A DNA stretch of 5,745 nt, taken from positions 1-5,745 of the forward strand of contig JAJFBO010000079.1 of assembly GCA_020697025.1 (NCBI GenBank). The letters run 5' to 3'. The translations under genes and the position numbers were made by a program. Within the stretch, counting starts at the first letter, position 1, and every line of letters starts with the position of its first letter. Below the pieces are notes generated by a model that had not been told where the DNA came from, searched no databases, and saw only the letters and a program-made list of their open reading frames with translations. Origin of the DNA: Burkholderiales bacterium (GTDB lineage Bacteria; Pseudomonadota; Gammaproteobacteria; Burkholderiales; UBA11063). Shown here in pieces: positions 5,245 to 5,745 of this stretch.

Positions 5245-5273
5245 TTAATAAGGTGTGGATATTATGCTATAAT
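5245..5273 (+). promoter_or_regulatory. Strong extended -10 promoter of fabI
   Basis: TATAAT at 5268-5273 is preceded by TATGC, giving a full extended -10 (TATGN-TATAAT). TTAATA at 5245-5250 is a 4/6 match to the -35 consensus with a 17-base spacer. Transcription should start near 5280, giving a leader of about 30 bases. The short inverted repeat ACACC (5232-5236) / GGTGT (5252-5256) brackets the -35 and could be an operator. Confidence 0.8.
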
Positions 5274-5294
5274 GCACAATATTAATTTTAGCTT

Positions 5295-5302
5295 AAGGAG
5301 GT
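5295..5302 (+). promoter_or_regulatory. Ribosome binding site of fabI
   Basis: AAGGAGGT is a perfect anti-16S match eight bases before the ATG at 5311, and it decides the start. It is the strongest ribosome binding site in the window. Confidence 0.9.
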
Positions 5303-5310
5303 ACTAAATT

Positions 5311-5745
5311 ATGTCTTTTTTGACAGGGAAAAAAATATTAATTACTGGTTTATTGTCTGATCGTTCTATTGCCTATGGTGTTGCCAAAGCCTGCAAGGCT
5401 CAGGGGGCAGAGCTTTGTTTTACCTATCAAAGTGACAGGTTTGAGCAAAGAGTCAGAGATTTAGCTGCTCATTTTGATTCCAAAGTTTTGTTTAAGTGTG
5501 ATGTAACATTAGATAATGATATCGAGCAACTGTTTGTAGGAATTGATAAACAATGGGGCTGCCTGGATGGAGTCTTACATTCTATCGCTTTTGTACCGAA
5601 AGAAGGCTTAACTGGTAGTTTTGTAGATAATGTAAATAGGGAAGTATATCAGGTATCCAATGATATTAGCTCTTACAGTTTTTTGGCACTAGCCAAATAT
5701 GGGCGTAAGCTGCTAACTAAATCAGGAGGTGCTTTAATAACACTT
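5311..5745 (+). CDS. fabI: Enoyl-[acyl-carrier-protein] reductase, N-terminal part (cut by window edge)
   Basis: FabI carries out the last step of each fatty-acid elongation cycle, NAD(P)H-dependent reduction of trans-2-enoyl-ACP, in the cytoplasm. The 145 visible residues begin MSFLTGKKILITG and align without gaps to E. coli FabI for at least the first 100 positions. Seen are the Rossmann motif TGLLSDRSIAYG (12-23), FTYQ (37-40) near the cofactor, CDV (63-65) around the adenine and HSIAF (90-94). DISSYSFLALAK (118-129) is the helix that leads to the catalytic domain. The catalytic Tyr-x6-Lys lies beyond the right edge. Position 93 is Ala where E. coli has the inhibitor-sensitive Gly93. It is transcribed divergently from pgl from a strong promoter, as expected for an essential highly expressed gene. 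I cannot tell whether more genes follow in its operon. Confidence 0.97.
   Translation, partial: MSFLTGKKILITGLLSDRSIAYGVAKACKAQGAELCFTYQSDRFEQRVRDLAAHFDSKVLFKCDVTLDNDIEQLFVGIDKQWGCLDGVLHSIAFVPKEGLTGSFVDNVNREVYQVSNDISSYSFLALAKYGRKLLTKSGGALITL

Noticed and set aside
5587..5592. FabI Ala93 in place of E. coli Gly93 as a natural triclosan or diazaborine resistance marker
   Set aside because: Larger substitutions at this site give resistance in E. coli, but Ala occurs naturally here in other FabI proteins such as that of S. aureus, which is inhibited by triclosan. The residue alone does not support a resistance call, and the rest of the drug pocket is outside the window.

Overview
The window comes from an AT-rich Gram-negative chromosome, most likely a low-GC beta- or gammaproteobacterium. 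The signs are an Orn-type oligoribonuclease, a periplasmic Cu/Zn superoxide dismutase, MltB-type lytic transglycosylases, a proteobacterial Glk and a FabI that aligns without gaps to the E. coli enzyme. I do not assign a genus. No insertion sequence, phage gene or CRISPR array is visible. Gene density is high, and the longest stretch outside genes is about 190 bases if the short start of the membrane protein is used.

Left part (1-902). The first 61 residues of orn, a tRNA-Ile2(CAU) gene and a small three-helix membrane protein of unknown function all lie on the minus strand. The tRNA has its own extended -10 promoter, and the hexamer TATAAT is the exact spacer of a TGTGA-N6-TCACA palindrome, the core of a CRP/FNR-family site. 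Between the membrane protein and sodC is a divergent control region holding a perfect 7-bp inverted repeat that overlaps the likely sodC -10, followed by a hairpin in the sodC leader.

Middle part (903-3458). A complete secreted sodC on the plus strand converges, with only 25 bases between the genes, on a tandem pair of related MltB-type lytic transglycosylase genes on the minus strand. Both paralogues carry Sec signal peptides without a lipobox, keep the catalytic glutamate, share five cysteines and have lost a clear EF-hand loop.

Right part (3494-5745). Directly upstream of the transglycosylases on the same strand are glk (glucokinase) and pgl (6-phosphogluconolactonase). Gaps are short (24, 35 and 5 bases), so pgl-glk-mltB-mltB is probably one transcription unit. 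It would couple glucose phosphorylation and the second step of glucose-6-phosphate oxidation to two periplasmic murein-cleaving enzymes. zwf, edd and eda are not in the window. The Glk has Arg where the glucose-binding His of the GEGGH motif is expected. The 5' part of fabI (essential fatty-acid synthesis) runs divergently off the right edge from a strong extended -10 promoter and a perfect Shine-Dalgarno sequence.

Most of the window is recognisable housekeeping and envelope content. I see no clear new multi-gene system. The points most worth a second look are the palindrome on the tRNA promoter, the tandem lytic transglycosylases in a sugar-catabolism operon beside a Glk with an altered active-site motif, and the unidentified small membrane protein that may be translated from a leaderless mRNA.
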